Shown: positions 8,733-18,091, counted from the first letter of the stretch. The stretch is 64,000 bases of DNA from Vibrio amylolyticus (GCF_023145695.1 NZ_JAJHVV010000011.1:1-64000), one strand, 5' to 3'. Program-made: numbers and translations. Notes: generated from the sequence alone by a model not told the origin.

Positions 8733-8759
8733 TAAAACGAAACTATTTGTATCGTTTTA
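8733..8759. promoter_or_regulatory. island operator GATAC-N5-GTATC, copy 2
   Basis: TAAAACGAAAC and GTATCGTTTTA are eleven-base arms with a single mismatch around a five-base spacer (TATTT). Its centre is 59 bases from that of copy 1. The two copies lie in the middle of the divergent promoter region between the binding-protein and SorC genes. Confidence 0.65.
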
Positions 8760-8799
8760 ACTTGTAAAAGTTCTTTGTTGTGATTATTTTTTACTCAGA

Positions 8800-8813
8800 T
8801 GAAATAAATTTCA
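8800..8813. promoter_or_regulatory. candidate IclR-type operator TGAAA-N4-TTTCA, copy 2
   Basis: TGAAATAAATTTCA is a perfect inverted repeat 65 bases upstream of the SorC start. Its arms are identical to the inner 12 bases of the repeat at 8619-8634. Confidence 0.6.
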
Positions 8814-8878
8814 CTGCTTATGAGTCAGTAAATAGCTAGCTATATAGACAAGAATAAACAGTGAACTAGGGAAGGATT

Positions 8879-9838
8879 ATGGCGATGAGTGAACAAGACG
8901 ACATCTTGAGGCAAACGGCAAAAGTTCTGACGTTACGTTATATGGAGAATCTAAATCAATCCGATATAGCGAAGCAACTTGGTTTGTCGACGGCTAAAGT
9001 GAATCGCGTTATTAAGCAAGCTCACGATGATGGGCTAGTAGAAATAACGTTAAACCTGCCACAAGAGAGAACCCATACGTTGGAGCAACGAATGCTCGAC
9101 GCTTTTGGGCTCAAGACGGCAGTGATTCAACCTAGCTTAAGTAAAGATGAAAGTGTGGTCACTCGCCAAGTCGCTAAAGCAGCAGGTGAATTACTGATAG
9201 AAACGGTGAAACCAGACAGCGTTATTTGCATCAGTGGTGGTAAAACCATGGCTCAAATAGTGGAAGAGATTAAACCGATGAGCTTTCCCAATGTTCGAGT
9301 TGTCCCCGCAACGGGGGGCATCCAAGGCCACCATTTCACGGATGTGAATTATCTCGCGAGTCGCCTAGCTGAAAAGCTAGGAGGTAGCAGTACTCAACTT
9401 CATGCGCCTTTATTTGTGGATACCGACGAGCAACGCTCAATACTGATGGAAATGCGCAGTATTAAAGAGGTATTGGATCTCGCGAGAAGTGCGGATATTG
9501 CTTTGGTTGGGGTTGGTTCTGTCGCCAGTGAGAGTGACAGCTATTACGACTTACGTTCGCTAAGTGGTCACCAAGCAGAAACGGTCATCAGCGCTCAGTG
9601 CAAAGGCGAAGTTCTTGCGCATCTTTACGATGAGGATGGAAACAAATGTGCTGAACATATTAACCAGAAGCTGATTGGACTGAATCTACAAGAATTGAAC
9701 AATATCGAACACAGTATTGGCGTAGCAGCGACTCATTCAAAGGTTGATGCTCTAGTCGCGGCACTAAAAGGTCGACTAATGAATGGCATTGTTTCGGATG
9801 AAGATACGGTAGCCCGTGTATTAGAACTCATTAAATAG
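8879..9838 (+). CDS. SorC/DeoR-type sugar-binding transcriptional regulator
   Basis: This 319-residue protein has an N-terminal helix-turn-helix (about residues 20-55, with NQSDIAKQLGLSTAKVNRVI) followed by the sugar-phosphate-binding domain of the SorC/LsrR/EryD family. The conserved ISGGKTMAQIVEEI stretch is visible near residue 115. Family members usually sense a phosphorylated pathway intermediate, which would be made here by the FGGY kinase of the same operon. It is the first gene of the rightward catabolic operon and is divergent from the importer. A second ATG at 8885 is also possible. It is the best candidate binder of the GATAC-N5-GTATC repeats. Confidence 0.92.
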   Translation: MAMSEQDDILRQTAKVLTLRYMENLNQSDIAKQLGLSTAKVNRVIKQAHDDGLVEITLNLPQERTHTLEQRMLDAFGLKTAVIQPSLSKDESVVTRQVAKAAGELLIETVKPDSVICISGGKTMAQIVEEIKPMSFPNVRVVPATGGIQGHHFTDVNYLASRLAEKLGGSSTQLHAPLFVDTDEQRSILMEMRSIKEVLDLARSADIALVGVGSVASESDSYYDLRSLSGHQAETVISAQCKGEVLAHLYDEDGNKCAEHINQKLIGLNLQELNNIEHSIGVAATHSKVDALVAALKGRLMNGIVSDEDTVARVLELIK

Positions 9839-9847
9839 GAAAAGATC

Positions 9848-10834
9848 ATGAAAACAAGAGAAATAGGAAAGTCAGGAATTGAAGCATCTGTGATTGGTTT
9901 GGGTACATGGGCTATGGGCGGTTGGATGTGGGGTGGCACTGACGAAAAAGCCGCAATAGAAGCTATCCATGCCTCGCTTGATAATGGTGTATCGCTGATT
10001 GATACCGCACCGGCTTATGGTCTTGGAGTGTCAGAAGAAATTGTCGGTAAAGCAATAAAAGGTAAGCGTGACCAAGTGGTCTTAGCGACCAAGTGTGGAT
10101 TAGTTTGGCATACAAACAAAGGCAATCACTTCTTTGATGAAAATGGCAAACCCGTTCATCGCTATTTAGGCGCTGATGCGATTCAACACGAAGTGGAACA
10201 AAGCCTTAAACGATTACAAACCGATTACCTCGATCTTTATATTACGCATTGGCAAGATCCGACTACGCCAGTCGAAGAGACGATGGAAGCGCTGTTATCT
10301 CTCAAAAAGGCTGGAAAAATTCGAGCGATTGGAATTAGTAACGCCAATCAAGCGGAACTGGCGAAGTATCAAAGCTGTGGGGTTGTTGATGCGGTTCAAG
10401 AGAAATATAACCTAATCGATCGTCAACTCGAGCAAACACTATTACCAACAACGATTCAAACCAATGTTGCCTGTTTAAGTTATTCGTCTTTGGCGATGGG
10501 GCTATTAAGTGGGAAGGTAACGCCAGAGCGCTTGTTTACTGGGGATGACCAACGCATTACTGATCCTATGTTCACCATTGAGAATCGCCGCTGGGTACAG
10601 AAATTTTGCCAATCAATTGAGCCGATTGCTCGACAAAAAAACATCAGTGTCGCTCAACTGGTGATAGCCGCAACCTTGCAACAACCTGGAATTACCTACG
10701 CCTTGTGTGGTGCAAGAAACCCGCAACAAGCGATAGAGAATGCAGCTGCTGGGAGTGTTGAACTATCACTGGAAGAAGTGAAATTCATCGATGCCAAATC
10801 TCTAGAGTTTTTTGGTGAGTTGGAACTGGCTTAG
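9848..10834 (+). CDS. aldo/keto reductase
   Basis: This 328-residue (alpha/beta)8 NADP-dependent oxidoreductase lies nine bases behind the regulator gene. The catalytic tetrad can be placed: Asp in SLIDTAPAY, Tyr in the same segment, Lys in LATKCG and His in YITHW. The GISN and nucleotide-binding regions near the C-terminus are present. It resembles AKR11/YdhF-like and sugar-dehydrogenase-like members. In this operon it may oxidise or reduce C1 of the imported sugar, which would suit the lactonase gene further right. That role is inferred from neighbours only. Confidence 0.9.
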   Translation: MKTREIGKSGIEASVIGLGTWAMGGWMWGGTDEKAAIEAIHASLDNGVSLIDTAPAYGLGVSEEIVGKAIKGKRDQVVLATKCGLVWHTNKGNHFFDENGKPVHRYLGADAIQHEVEQSLKRLQTDYLDLYITHWQDPTTPVEETMEALLSLKKAGKIRAIGISNANQAELAKYQSCGVVDAVQEKYNLIDRQLEQTLLPTTIQTNVACLSYSSLAMGLLSGKVTPERLFTGDDQRITDPMFTIENRRWVQKFCQSIEPIARQKNISVAQLVIAATLQQPGITYALCGARNPQQAIENAAAGSVELSLEEVKFIDAKSLEFFGELELA

Positions 10835-10895
10835 AGCGTAAATCGTAGCGTTTGAAAATGGTTCGGAAGGGAACAGCACTTGGCAGGAAGCAAAG

Positions 10896-12680
10896 ATGAA
10901 TAACAACACAAAAGTATTCCAAAACTTAGAGCAGCAAAGTGGCTTTGACGTCGTGGTTATTGGAGGCGGTATTAATGGTATTAGCGTATTTAGAGAGCTA
11001 GCACTGCAAGGCGTTAAGGTACTGCTTGTTGAAAAAGACGATTTTTGCTCCAAGGCAAGTGCGGCTCCCTCTCGGATGATACATGGTGGTTTGCGCTATC
11101 TTGAAAACGGCGAATTTTCTTTAGTGAAAGAAGCACTGTTCGAGCGTAATCGTCTACTCAGTAATGCGCCTCATTTAGTCTCGCCACTGGAAACAACCAT
11201 ACCAATATTCTCAACCTGGTCTGGCGTTTTTGATGGGTTGTTCAAGTTTATCGGCCTTAAAGATCGTCCTTCTCAGCGCGGATCTGTGGTTATTAAGCTT
11301 GGCCTAAGTTTGTATGATTGGTTTACCAAACGAGACCAAATGATGCCTGCCCACAAAATGCACTCTGCGACCGTAACTCAAAAACGTTGGCCGTTAATGG
11401 GCAAGAAAGTCCGTAGTAGCGCAACCTATTTTGATGCTTGGATAAGCTCTCCAGAAAGGCTAGCTATGGAGCTGATTCAAGAAGGCATTAAAGCGGGTGG
11501 TACTGCGCTTAACTACACAAAAGTAACCGAGTTAAGCGATGGACAACTTACGTTGCAGCAGCCGAGCAGTGAATCGGACAGTGAATCATCAGTTCAAGTG
11601 TTCAGCCGTCATGTCGTGAATGCAACAGGGGCATGGGTAGATAGTACCAATGGCCTTTTGACCGCCCCCAGTCAATACATGCAAGGCACAAAGGGATCGC
11701 ACATCATTGTTGATAACCCAGAACTTTTACATGAGCTAAACGACAATATGTTGTTTTATGAAAACAGTGAAGGGCGAGTGTGCATTCTGTTTCCATATTT
11801 CGGCAAGGTGCTTATTGGCTCAACCGATATTCCAGTCAGTGATCCTGAATCGGTTCACTGTACCGATGAAGAAATTGATTACATTTTAGAATCGTTAACA
11901 GGCGTTCTGCCTGATCTTACTATCAGTCGAGATCAAATCGTTTACCAATTCAGTGGCGTGCGTCCGTTGCCTTCTGTGAACGCTTCGACAACGGGGCAAA
12001 TACCGAGAAGTCATTCGATTAAACGAGATGTAATAGACGGAACCGAAGTGTATTCGCTGATTGGTGGGAAATGGACAACATTTCGTGCTTTTGGGGAAGA
12101 AGTGTCTGATGAGTTGTTAAACATTCTTGATAAACCTAGACGCTGTAGTACCAAGCAAAAACAGATCGGTGGCGGGGAGGGTTACCCTGTCACTAAAAAA
12201 GACAAGGATCAATACGTAGCGACACTTACCGATCGTTATTCAAATCAGTCACACAGCTTAATTGACGTTTGGTTCAAGCGTTACGGTACAGGGTGTGAAA
12301 GTCTATTGGAATGGTTGGAAGGCCAGTCAGATTCACGCCTGAATTCTCTGTCAGATTATAGCCTAGGCGAACTCACATACATTCTAGAACATGAGCATGT
12401 TGTCACGTCTCTGGACGTATTTTTGAGACGAACGTCTATTGCCATTGAAGGCAAATTGAATAACGAGGTTTTTGAAGAAATATCGGACATTACTGCCGAT
12501 TTCTTCAACTGGAACTCACAACAAAGAGAGGAAGATCGCGAGCAAACTAAGCGTGTCTTGCTTACGTTTCATGGCGTCGAGTTAGACGGCCTAACAAAGA
12601 CGCCTGAAACCACATCAAAATTAAATAATGTTGAAAATCAACAATTACTAAATGGAGAAGAGTATGTATTTGACCAATAA
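10896..12680 (+). CDS. GlpD-like FAD-dependent polyol-phosphate dehydrogenase
   Basis: This 594-residue protein of the aerobic glycerol-3-phosphate dehydrogenase family has an FAD-binding dinucleotide fold at the start (VVVIGGGINGISVFREL) and the family signature SRMIHGGLRYLENGEF. The DAO domain is followed by the C-terminal helical domain. GlpD oxidises the hydroxyl next to the phosphorylated carbon and passes electrons to quinone. EryB of erythritol catabolism is a paralogue with the same arrangement beside a SorC regulator and an FGGY kinase. Here it would oxidise a phosphorylated polyol or aldonate rather than glycerol-3-phosphate. Its end overlaps the aldolase start by 17 bases. Confidence 0.9.
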   Translation: MNNNTKVFQNLEQQSGFDVVVIGGGINGISVFRELALQGVKVLLVEKDDFCSKASAAPSRMIHGGLRYLENGEFSLVKEALFERNRLLSNAPHLVSPLETTIPIFSTWSGVFDGLFKFIGLKDRPSQRGSVVIKLGLSLYDWFTKRDQMMPAHKMHSATVTQKRWPLMGKKVRSSATYFDAWISSPERLAMELIQEGIKAGGTALNYTKVTELSDGQLTLQQPSSESDSESSVQVFSRHVVNATGAWVDSTNGLLTAPSQYMQGTKGSHIIVDNPELLHELNDNMLFYENSEGRVCILFPYFGKVLIGSTDIPVSDPESVHCTDEEIDYILESLTGVLPDLTISRDQIVYQFSGVRPLPSVNASTTGQIPRSHSIKRDVIDGTEVYSLIGGKWTTFRAFGEEVSDELLNILDKPRRCSTKQKQIGGGEGYPVTKKDKDQYVATLTDRYSNQSHSLIDVWFKRYGTGCESLLEWLEGQSDSRLNSLSDYSLGELTYILEHEHVVTSLDVFLRRTSIAIEGKLNNEVFEEISDITADFFNWNSQQREEDREQTKRVLLTFHGVELDGLTKTPETTSKLNNVENQQLLNGEEYVFDQ

Positions 12681-13509
12681 GGTTAGGATGAACCGATTGT
12701 TTAAGAACGGGCGATGCCTCGATGTAGCGATTGATCACGGCGTCTGTAACGAACCGTCTTTTCTAGACGGGCTAGAAAACATGAGCTCGGTTGTAGAGCA
12801 GTTAGTTAACGCAAAACCTGACGCTATTCAGATGAACGCTGGTCAAGCGGACCTTCTACAAAATGTTGACGGTAAAGATAAGCCGGCATTAGTGATGCGA
12901 ATAGATTTGGGTAACCCGTATAACGCCGAACGTCACCGCCACATGTGGGCGCTTCTACAAAATGCAGAGCAGCCTATTATTCAGGCTTTACAGATGGATG
13001 CTGCGTGTGTCGTGGTCAATCTATTCATGCTTCCTGATGAGCCCGATCTATTTAAACAATGTGTCGCGAACATCAGCAAAGTGAAAGCGGAATGTGAAAA
13101 ATACGGCATGCCATTGATGGTTGAACCGCTAGTGATGCAGCCAAATACAAAAGGGCAGGCTTACATGGTCGACGGTGATTGCGAAAAAATCGTGACGCTT
13201 GCTCGAATGGCACGTGAGTTGGGGGCTGACATCATTAAAGCTGACCCTACTGCGAATGCTGAAGACTTTCATAAAGTGGTTGAAGCAGGTCGTTGCCCCG
13301 TCCTTGTACGTGGCGGTGGTCGAGAAGATATTGAGTCGGTGTTTAGTAAAGCAAGAGCGTTACTTGATCAGGGAGCGTTAGGGATGGTTTACGGTCGCAA
13401 TATCTATCAACATCCGAACCCAAGCCGTGTTGTTGATGCGCTGATGGCGATGATACATAACGATGCGTCTACATCAGAGGCCATGAACATCTACATTGGC
13501 GACAAGTAA
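12664..13509 (+). CDS. class I aldolase, DhnA/LsrF family
   Basis: This 281-residue TIM-barrel aldolase has the family motifs DVAIDHGV near residue 20, LVRGGGRE and GMVYGRNIYQHPNP. The Schiff-base lysine is K192 in DIIKADPT. Relatives include DhnA, LsrF, IolJ-like and YihT enzymes, which cleave ketose phosphates to DHAP plus an aldehyde or use related chemistry. The start at 12664 is preferred to 12652 because GGAG lies six bases upstream; it overlaps the GlpD-like gene, so the two are coupled. It would cleave the keto-phosphate made by that enzyme. The substrate chain length is not visible in the sequence. Confidence 0.92.
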   Translation: MYLTNKVRMNRLFKNGRCLDVAIDHGVCNEPSFLDGLENMSSVVEQLVNAKPDAIQMNAGQADLLQNVDGKDKPALVMRIDLGNPYNAERHRHMWALLQNAEQPIIQALQMDAACVVVNLFMLPDEPDLFKQCVANISKVKAECEKYGMPLMVEPLVMQPNTKGQAYMVDGDCEKIVTLARMARELGADIIKADPTANAEDFHKVVEAGRCPVLVRGGGREDIESVFSKARALLDQGALGMVYGRNIYQHPNPSRVVDALMAMIHNDASTSEAMNIYIGDK

Positions 13510-13561
13510 ACAATTTTCGATAAGTAACAATTGGTATTAAATGAAAAGTCAGGGAGGGAAT

Positions 13562-15058
13562 ATGACGTCATACGCACTTGGGATTGATTGTGGCAATACA
13601 GCGGTTAAGGCTGCGTTGTTTGATGAAAATGGCGTGGAGATAGCCACAGTTGCTAATAACTATCCGACCCATATTCCTAAACCTGACTATACCGAAGCTG
13701 ATCTTGATGAGTGCTGGGAGCTGTGTGCTGATGCTATTCGCCGAGTAATGGAGAAAACTAAGGTAGATCGAAACCATGTTGTCGCAGTTGGCTGTAGTGG
13801 CCATGGAAACGGGCTCTATCTATTGGACACAAATAGAGCACCACTGCTCGGTATAAAATCTCTAGATAGCCGAGCGCAATCAGATGTTGAACGTTTGCAA
13901 AAATCAACGCTATTTTCGGTCATCAATCGAAAAAATCATCAAGGTGTTTGGAGCTCCCAAACGGCGGTGTTATTGCATTGGTTAAAGCGTCATCAACGAG
14001 AGACGTACGAACAAATAGGCGAAGTACTTTTTTGTAAAGACTATCTGAATTTTAAACTCACAGGAGAGTGTGCCACGGAATGGGGGGACATCACGGCTTC
14101 AGGTCTGTTTGATTTTGAAACGGACAGTGTTTCTGATGAGTTATTAGGCGCTTATGATATTGCCGACATTAAAACGAAACTGCCAGACACTCTAGAGAGT
14201 AATCAGGTGATTGGCGGCATTACGTCAGAGGTTTCAGAGTTAACTGGACTCAACATTGGTACGCCTGTTATTGCTGGGCTATTTGATGTGGTTGCTTGCG
14301 CGTATGGCTCGGAAGCACACCACCTAGGTGAAACGTCTGTTGTCGCAGGGACATGGAATATTAACCAAATTGTCACTGATACGCTTCCCCCACAAGATAT
14401 ATTTATGGCGTGTAAACTTGGGAAAGATCGTTATTTAGCGATTGAAGCAAGTACATGTTCAGCCTCGAATTTGGAGTGGCTCGTTCAGCGGTTCTTTACA
14501 GAACAAATCGATAAATCATCATCAGGTGAGAGTGTATTTGAGCGATTTAATCGTCAGTTAGAAGATGTTGAGTTGAATCATGCCTTACCGCTGTTTCACC
14601 CTTACTTATATGGGTCGACAGGTCAATCGTCACCATCTGCCAATTTGATTGGGTTGAAAGGCTGGCACCAAGATATTCATATTGTTTATGCTTTTTATGA
14701 GGGAATAGTGTTTGCACACTTAGAGCATATCAATCGCCTACGCAGTGCGGGTTATAAGATGGACTCTGTTGCAATTAGTGGCGGAGCGTCTAGAAGTGAT
14801 TATTGGTGCCAGTTGTTTGCTGACATTCTTAACGTTGAAATCAAAGTGAGCTCGTCTAATGAAGTTGGCGCTAAGGGCGTAGCTATGCTTGCGCTAAATA
14901 GCGTTACGGCATTGCTATCTAACGACCGTTCTTTGATGGATAAGGTTCAAACGAAGAGGTCACAACGCCTATTTAGACCAAGCGATGAACGTCATGAGTT
15001 CTATGAAGCAAGATTTAAGAAGTATTGTGCTTTGAAAGAGTTACTGGCCGACGTCTAG
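13562..15058 (+). CDS. FGGY family carbohydrate kinase (LyxK-like)
   Basis: This 498-residue sugar kinase has the two-domain actin-like fold. The ATP phosphate motif GIDCGNT is at the N-terminus, GHGNGLYLLD and SLDSRA follow in domain I, and the catalytic Asp sits in GLFDVVACAYG. HPYLYGS and YEGIVFAHLEHINRLR precede the second ATP motif ISGGASRSDYW. These features resemble E. coli LyxK more than XylB or GlpK. The start at 13562 is chosen because GGGAGG lies just upstream; ATG 13541 would add seven residues. It presumably phosphorylates the terminal hydroxyl of the imported sugar derivative. Confidence 0.92.
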   Translation: MTSYALGIDCGNTAVKAALFDENGVEIATVANNYPTHIPKPDYTEADLDECWELCADAIRRVMEKTKVDRNHVVAVGCSGHGNGLYLLDTNRAPLLGIKSLDSRAQSDVERLQKSTLFSVINRKNHQGVWSSQTAVLLHWLKRHQRETYEQIGEVLFCKDYLNFKLTGECATEWGDITASGLFDFETDSVSDELLGAYDIADIKTKLPDTLESNQVIGGITSEVSELTGLNIGTPVIAGLFDVVACAYGSEAHHLGETSVVAGTWNINQIVTDTLPPQDIFMACKLGKDRYLAIEASTCSASNLEWLVQRFFTEQIDKSSSGESVFERFNRQLEDVELNHALPLFHPYLYGSTGQSSPSANLIGLKGWHQDIHIVYAFYEGIVFAHLEHINRLRSAGYKMDSVAISGGASRSDYWCQLFADILNVEIKVSSSNEVGAKGVAMLALNSVTALLSNDRSLMDKVQTKRSQRLFRPSDERHEFYEARFKKYCALKELLADV

Positions 15059-15080
15059 AAAAATAGCCGATCGTTTTAAG

Positions 15081-15116
15081 CCAAATGTCTGTTTAACCAA
15101 ATGCCTGTTTCACTAA
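15081..15116 (+). repeat. two 16-base direct repeats in the gap before the iron alcohol dehydrogenase gene
   Basis: CCAAATGTCTGTTTAA is followed directly by CCAAATGCCTGTTTCA and then a partial third unit. The gap of about 210 bases also contains the operator at 15232-15246; nothing else is seen in it. No function is evident. Confidence 0.6.
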
Positions 15117-15231
15117 ATGTTATATAAGCAAATATTTACATGAGTAAGTAAGCGATCAAATAAGAGTAACTAGCCAGTGATGATCTCTAGATAGAGCATT
15201 TCTGCGCCCAAAATATATTTTAGTAAATAAT

Positions 15232-15246
15232 GATACTAAATGTATC
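15232..15246. promoter_or_regulatory. island operator GATAC-N5-GTATC, copy 3
   Basis: GATACTAAATGTATC repeats the five-base arms and five-base spacer of the central operators. It lies 22 bases upstream of the iron alcohol dehydrogenase start, where a bound repressor could block transcription. It marks a separate promoter for the two dehydrogenase genes. Confidence 0.6.
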
Positions 15247-15268
15247 GATATTAAATTAAAGGTGATTT

Positions 15269-16426
15269 ATGAGCCAATCTATTGTTTTACCAAAATTCTT
15301 AGAAGTCGGAGAAGGTGCAAAAAGCGCGACTGGCGATATAGCACGTCAGTTAGGTTGTAAACGAGTGTTGATAATCTCGGATCCAATTATGAAGACGTTA
15401 GGTCACGTTGAAAATCTTCAAGCGATTGTCACAAAAGCCGATATTCAATCCGATATTTTTACCGATACGATTCCAGAGCCTACTGAAGCGTCGATTCTTC
15501 CTGCAGTTACAAAAGCGATTGAAGGAAATTACGATGGCATTATTGCATTAGGCGGCGGCAGCGTAATCGACAGCGCAAAAGCCATTGCGTTATTAGCTCA
15601 ATATAAAGGCCGCATACGCGATCACTCTGTACCAAATGTCGTCACATTACCAATCATGCCACTCATTGCTATTCCAACAACCGCAGGTACGGGATCTGAA
15701 GTGACGAAAGTAACCATCATTACCGATGAAACCAACGATGAAAAGCTGCTTTGTATGGGGCCAGGGCTAATTCCCGCTGCTGCCATTATCGATTTTGAGC
15801 TATCAATGACTGCGCCTGAACGTATCACAGCGGATACAGGAATAGACGCGCTGACTCACGCAGTAGAAGCGTATGTGAGTGGAAAGTCCGGTTTGTTTAC
15901 TGATCAGCAAGCGCTGCTCGCAATGAAGCTTATTGCGCCTAATTTACGTGAGGCTGTGAATAATCCGGATAATAAGCACGCCAAAGAGCAAATGATGCTT
16001 GGTGCAACACTCGCTGGTATTGCATTTTCCAATGCTTCAGTGGCATTAGTTCATGGTATGAGCCGACCGATCGGTGCCCATTTCCACGTACCACACGGCA
16101 TGAGCAACGCTATGTTGCTTCCAACGGTGACTGAGTATTCGATTCCAGCTGCGAAAGCTCGCTATGCAGAATGTGCTCGCGCAATGGGAGTTGTTGAGTT
16201 ATCAACCAGTGATGATGCCGCTGTTGACGCATTACTCATTGAACTAAAAGCGATAAATAGGGACCTAAGCGTTCCTTCGTTAAGTGAGTTTGGCATAGAC
16301 AAACAAGAGTTTTGGTCAAACCTCGACATCATGTCTGAGCAGGCTTTGGCGTCAGGGTCTCCTAATAACAACCCACGAGTACCCGATAAAGAAACCATGA
16401 TCGAGCTGTACAAAGCAGTTTGGTAA
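15269..16426 (+). CDS. iron-containing alcohol dehydrogenase
   Basis: This 385-residue group III dehydrogenase is of the FucO/AdhB type. The nucleotide-binding GGGSVIDSAKAI is near residue 95. The metal ligands are Asp and His in DTGIDALTHAVEAY and two His in HGMSRPIGAHFHVPHG. It has its own operator-bearing leader and is followed by the aldehyde dehydrogenase gene. It could oxidise the imported sugar or polyol, or reduce an aldehyde product of the aldolase when electrons are in excess. The sequence does not decide between these roles. Confidence 0.94.
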   Translation: MSQSIVLPKFLEVGEGAKSATGDIARQLGCKRVLIISDPIMKTLGHVENLQAIVTKADIQSDIFTDTIPEPTEASILPAVTKAIEGNYDGIIALGGGSVIDSAKAIALLAQYKGRIRDHSVPNVVTLPIMPLIAIPTTAGTGSEVTKVTIITDETNDEKLLCMGPGLIPAAAIIDFELSMTAPERITADTGIDALTHAVEAYVSGKSGLFTDQQALLAMKLIAPNLREAVNNPDNKHAKEQMMLGATLAGIAFSNASVALVHGMSRPIGAHFHVPHGMSNAMLLPTVTEYSIPAAKARYAECARAMGVVELSTSDDAAVDALLIELKAINRDLSVPSLSEFGIDKQEFWSNLDIMSEQALASGSPNNNPRVPDKETMIELYKAVW

Positions 16427-16481
16427 CACGAATTTCAAACTTTAAATCAAAGCCCTAAATATTTTATACAAGGAAGAGAAT

Positions 16482-18005
16482 ATGATCTGTAATTTCATCA
16501 ATAACCAAAGTGTTGAGAGCCATTCAGAAAGGCAGCAACCCGTCTATGACCCTGCAACGGGTGAGATACAAAACCATGTAAAACTGTCGGCTAAAGCAGA
16601 AGTCGAGTTAGCCATTCAAGTCGCCGATAAAGCATTCAAAACATGGTCAACGATTACGCCTCTTAACCGATCACGTGTTTTGTTTCGCTTTAAAGCACTG
16701 TTAGAAGAGAACCGAAACGAACTGGCTGAGATAATAAGTCGTGAGCACGGAAAGGTGTTTAGTGACGCGTTAGGTGAGATTACTCGCGGGCTAGAGGTGG
16801 TTGAATTTGCGTGTGGGATTCCGCATCTACAAAAAGGCGAGCACAGTTTAAATGTGGGTACGGGTGTGGATTCCCATTCTCTGATGATGCCTTTAGGCGT
16901 TGTCGCTGGTATTTCACCGTTTAATTTCCCTGTCATGGTGCCAATGTGGATGTTCCCAATTGCCATTGCTACAGGCAACACGTTCATCTTAAAACCGTCG
17001 GAGAAAAATCCTTCCGCACCGCTATTCCTGGCTAAGTTACTAAAACAGGCAGGGCTTCCAGATGGCGTGTTCAATGTTGTTCAAGGCGATAAAGAGGCGG
17101 TTGATACGTTATTGCAAGATGAGCGCGTTCAAGCCGTAAGTTTTGTCGGCTCTACACCGATTGCTGAGTATATCTACTCTGAAGGCGCTAAATATGGCAA
17201 GCGTGTTCAAGCATTAGGCGGTGCTAAGAACCATATGCTTGTTATGCCTGATGCGGATATGAATGGCGCTGTTAATGCTTTGATGGGCGCAGCGTATGGT
17301 GCAGCCGGTGAACGCTGCATGGCGATATCAGTCGCGGTTACCGTTGGCGAAGAAACAGGGGATGCATTAGTGCGCCTTCTTCAAGATAAACTGGCAACTC
17401 TCAAAGTGGGTCAAGGTTATGGTCAAGAAATCGAGAATGACATGGGACCGCTTATCACCAAAGAGCACAAACAAAAAGTCTCTGGCTATATTCAGCAAGG
17501 TGTCGACGAAGGTGCAACCTTAGTTGTAGATGGCAGGGAGTTACCACTCGCAAAATCCAGCGATGGGTATTTTGTTGGTGGCACGCTGTTTGACAACGTA
17601 ACGACTGAAATGACGATTTATAAAGAAGAGATCTTCGGTCCTGTGTTGTGTGTGTTGCGCGCCGACAATTACCAGCAAGCCTTAAAAATCATTAATGATC
17701 ATGAGTACGGTAACGGCACCGCTATCTTCACAGCAGATGGGGATGCAGCAAGAGACTTCACAAGCAAGGTTCAAGTAGGGATGGTGGGGGTGAATGTTCC
17801 AATCCCTGTGCCTATGGCTTTCCATAGTTTTGGTGGTTGGAAGCGTTCGTTGTTTGGACCTTTACACATGCATGGCCCTGATGGTGTTCGATTCTTTACT
17901 CGAATGAAAGCGATAACCACACGCTGGCCTGAATCTGATATTAAATCAGGTTCTAAAGAAAGTACCCAAACTCAAGCCGAATTCGTCATGCCGACTATGA
18001 AATAA
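16482..18005 (+). CDS. mmsA: CoA-acylating (methyl)malonate-semialdehyde dehydrogenase family protein
   Basis: This 507-residue aldehyde dehydrogenase closely follows MmsA/IolA. ISPFNFP lies in the oxyanion region, FVGSTPIAEYIY and RVQALGGAKNHM replace the usual catalytic Glu region, and the catalytic Cys279 lies in GAAGERCMA. Characterised members convert malonate or methylmalonate semialdehyde to acetyl- or propionyl-CoA with CoA and NAD. In inositol breakdown, IolA acts directly after a DHAP-forming aldolase, which makes this gene the main clue to the pathway product here. Shine-Dalgarno AAGGAAGAG is present. The symbol refers to the family, not to a proven substrate. Confidence 0.88.
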   Translation: MICNFINNQSVESHSERQQPVYDPATGEIQNHVKLSAKAEVELAIQVADKAFKTWSTITPLNRSRVLFRFKALLEENRNELAEIISREHGKVFSDALGEITRGLEVVEFACGIPHLQKGEHSLNVGTGVDSHSLMMPLGVVAGISPFNFPVMVPMWMFPIAIATGNTFILKPSEKNPSAPLFLAKLLKQAGLPDGVFNVVQGDKEAVDTLLQDERVQAVSFVGSTPIAEYIYSEGAKYGKRVQALGGAKNHMLVMPDADMNGAVNALMGAAYGAAGERCMAISVAVTVGEETGDALVRLLQDKLATLKVGQGYGQEIENDMGPLITKEHKQKVSGYIQQGVDEGATLVVDGRELPLAKSSDGYFVGGTLFDNVTTEMTIYKEEIFGPVLCVLRADNYQQALKIINDHEYGNGTAIFTADGDAARDFTSKVQVGMVGVNVPIPVPMAFHSFGGWKRSLFGPLHMHGPDGVRFFTRMKAITTRWPESDIKSGSKESTQTQAEFVMPTMK

Positions 18006-18091
18006 CGCATTGATGTGAGGAGGTGCGCGGTAGGTTTACTGAACGCGATGTAATAGGGTAGGTAATTCTGTCCTCTTCATGTTTTTTAGGT

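Noticed and set aside
3763..15058. Autoinducer-2 (lsr) operon
   Set aside because: The component families overlap, but the GlpD-like, MmsA-like and lactonase genes, the missing lsrG and the RbsB-like binding protein do not fit autoinducer-2 processing.
16616..17074. 152-codon open frame on the minus strand
   Set aside because: It is a shadow of the aldehyde dehydrogenase gene, has no ribosome binding site and encodes no recognisable domain.
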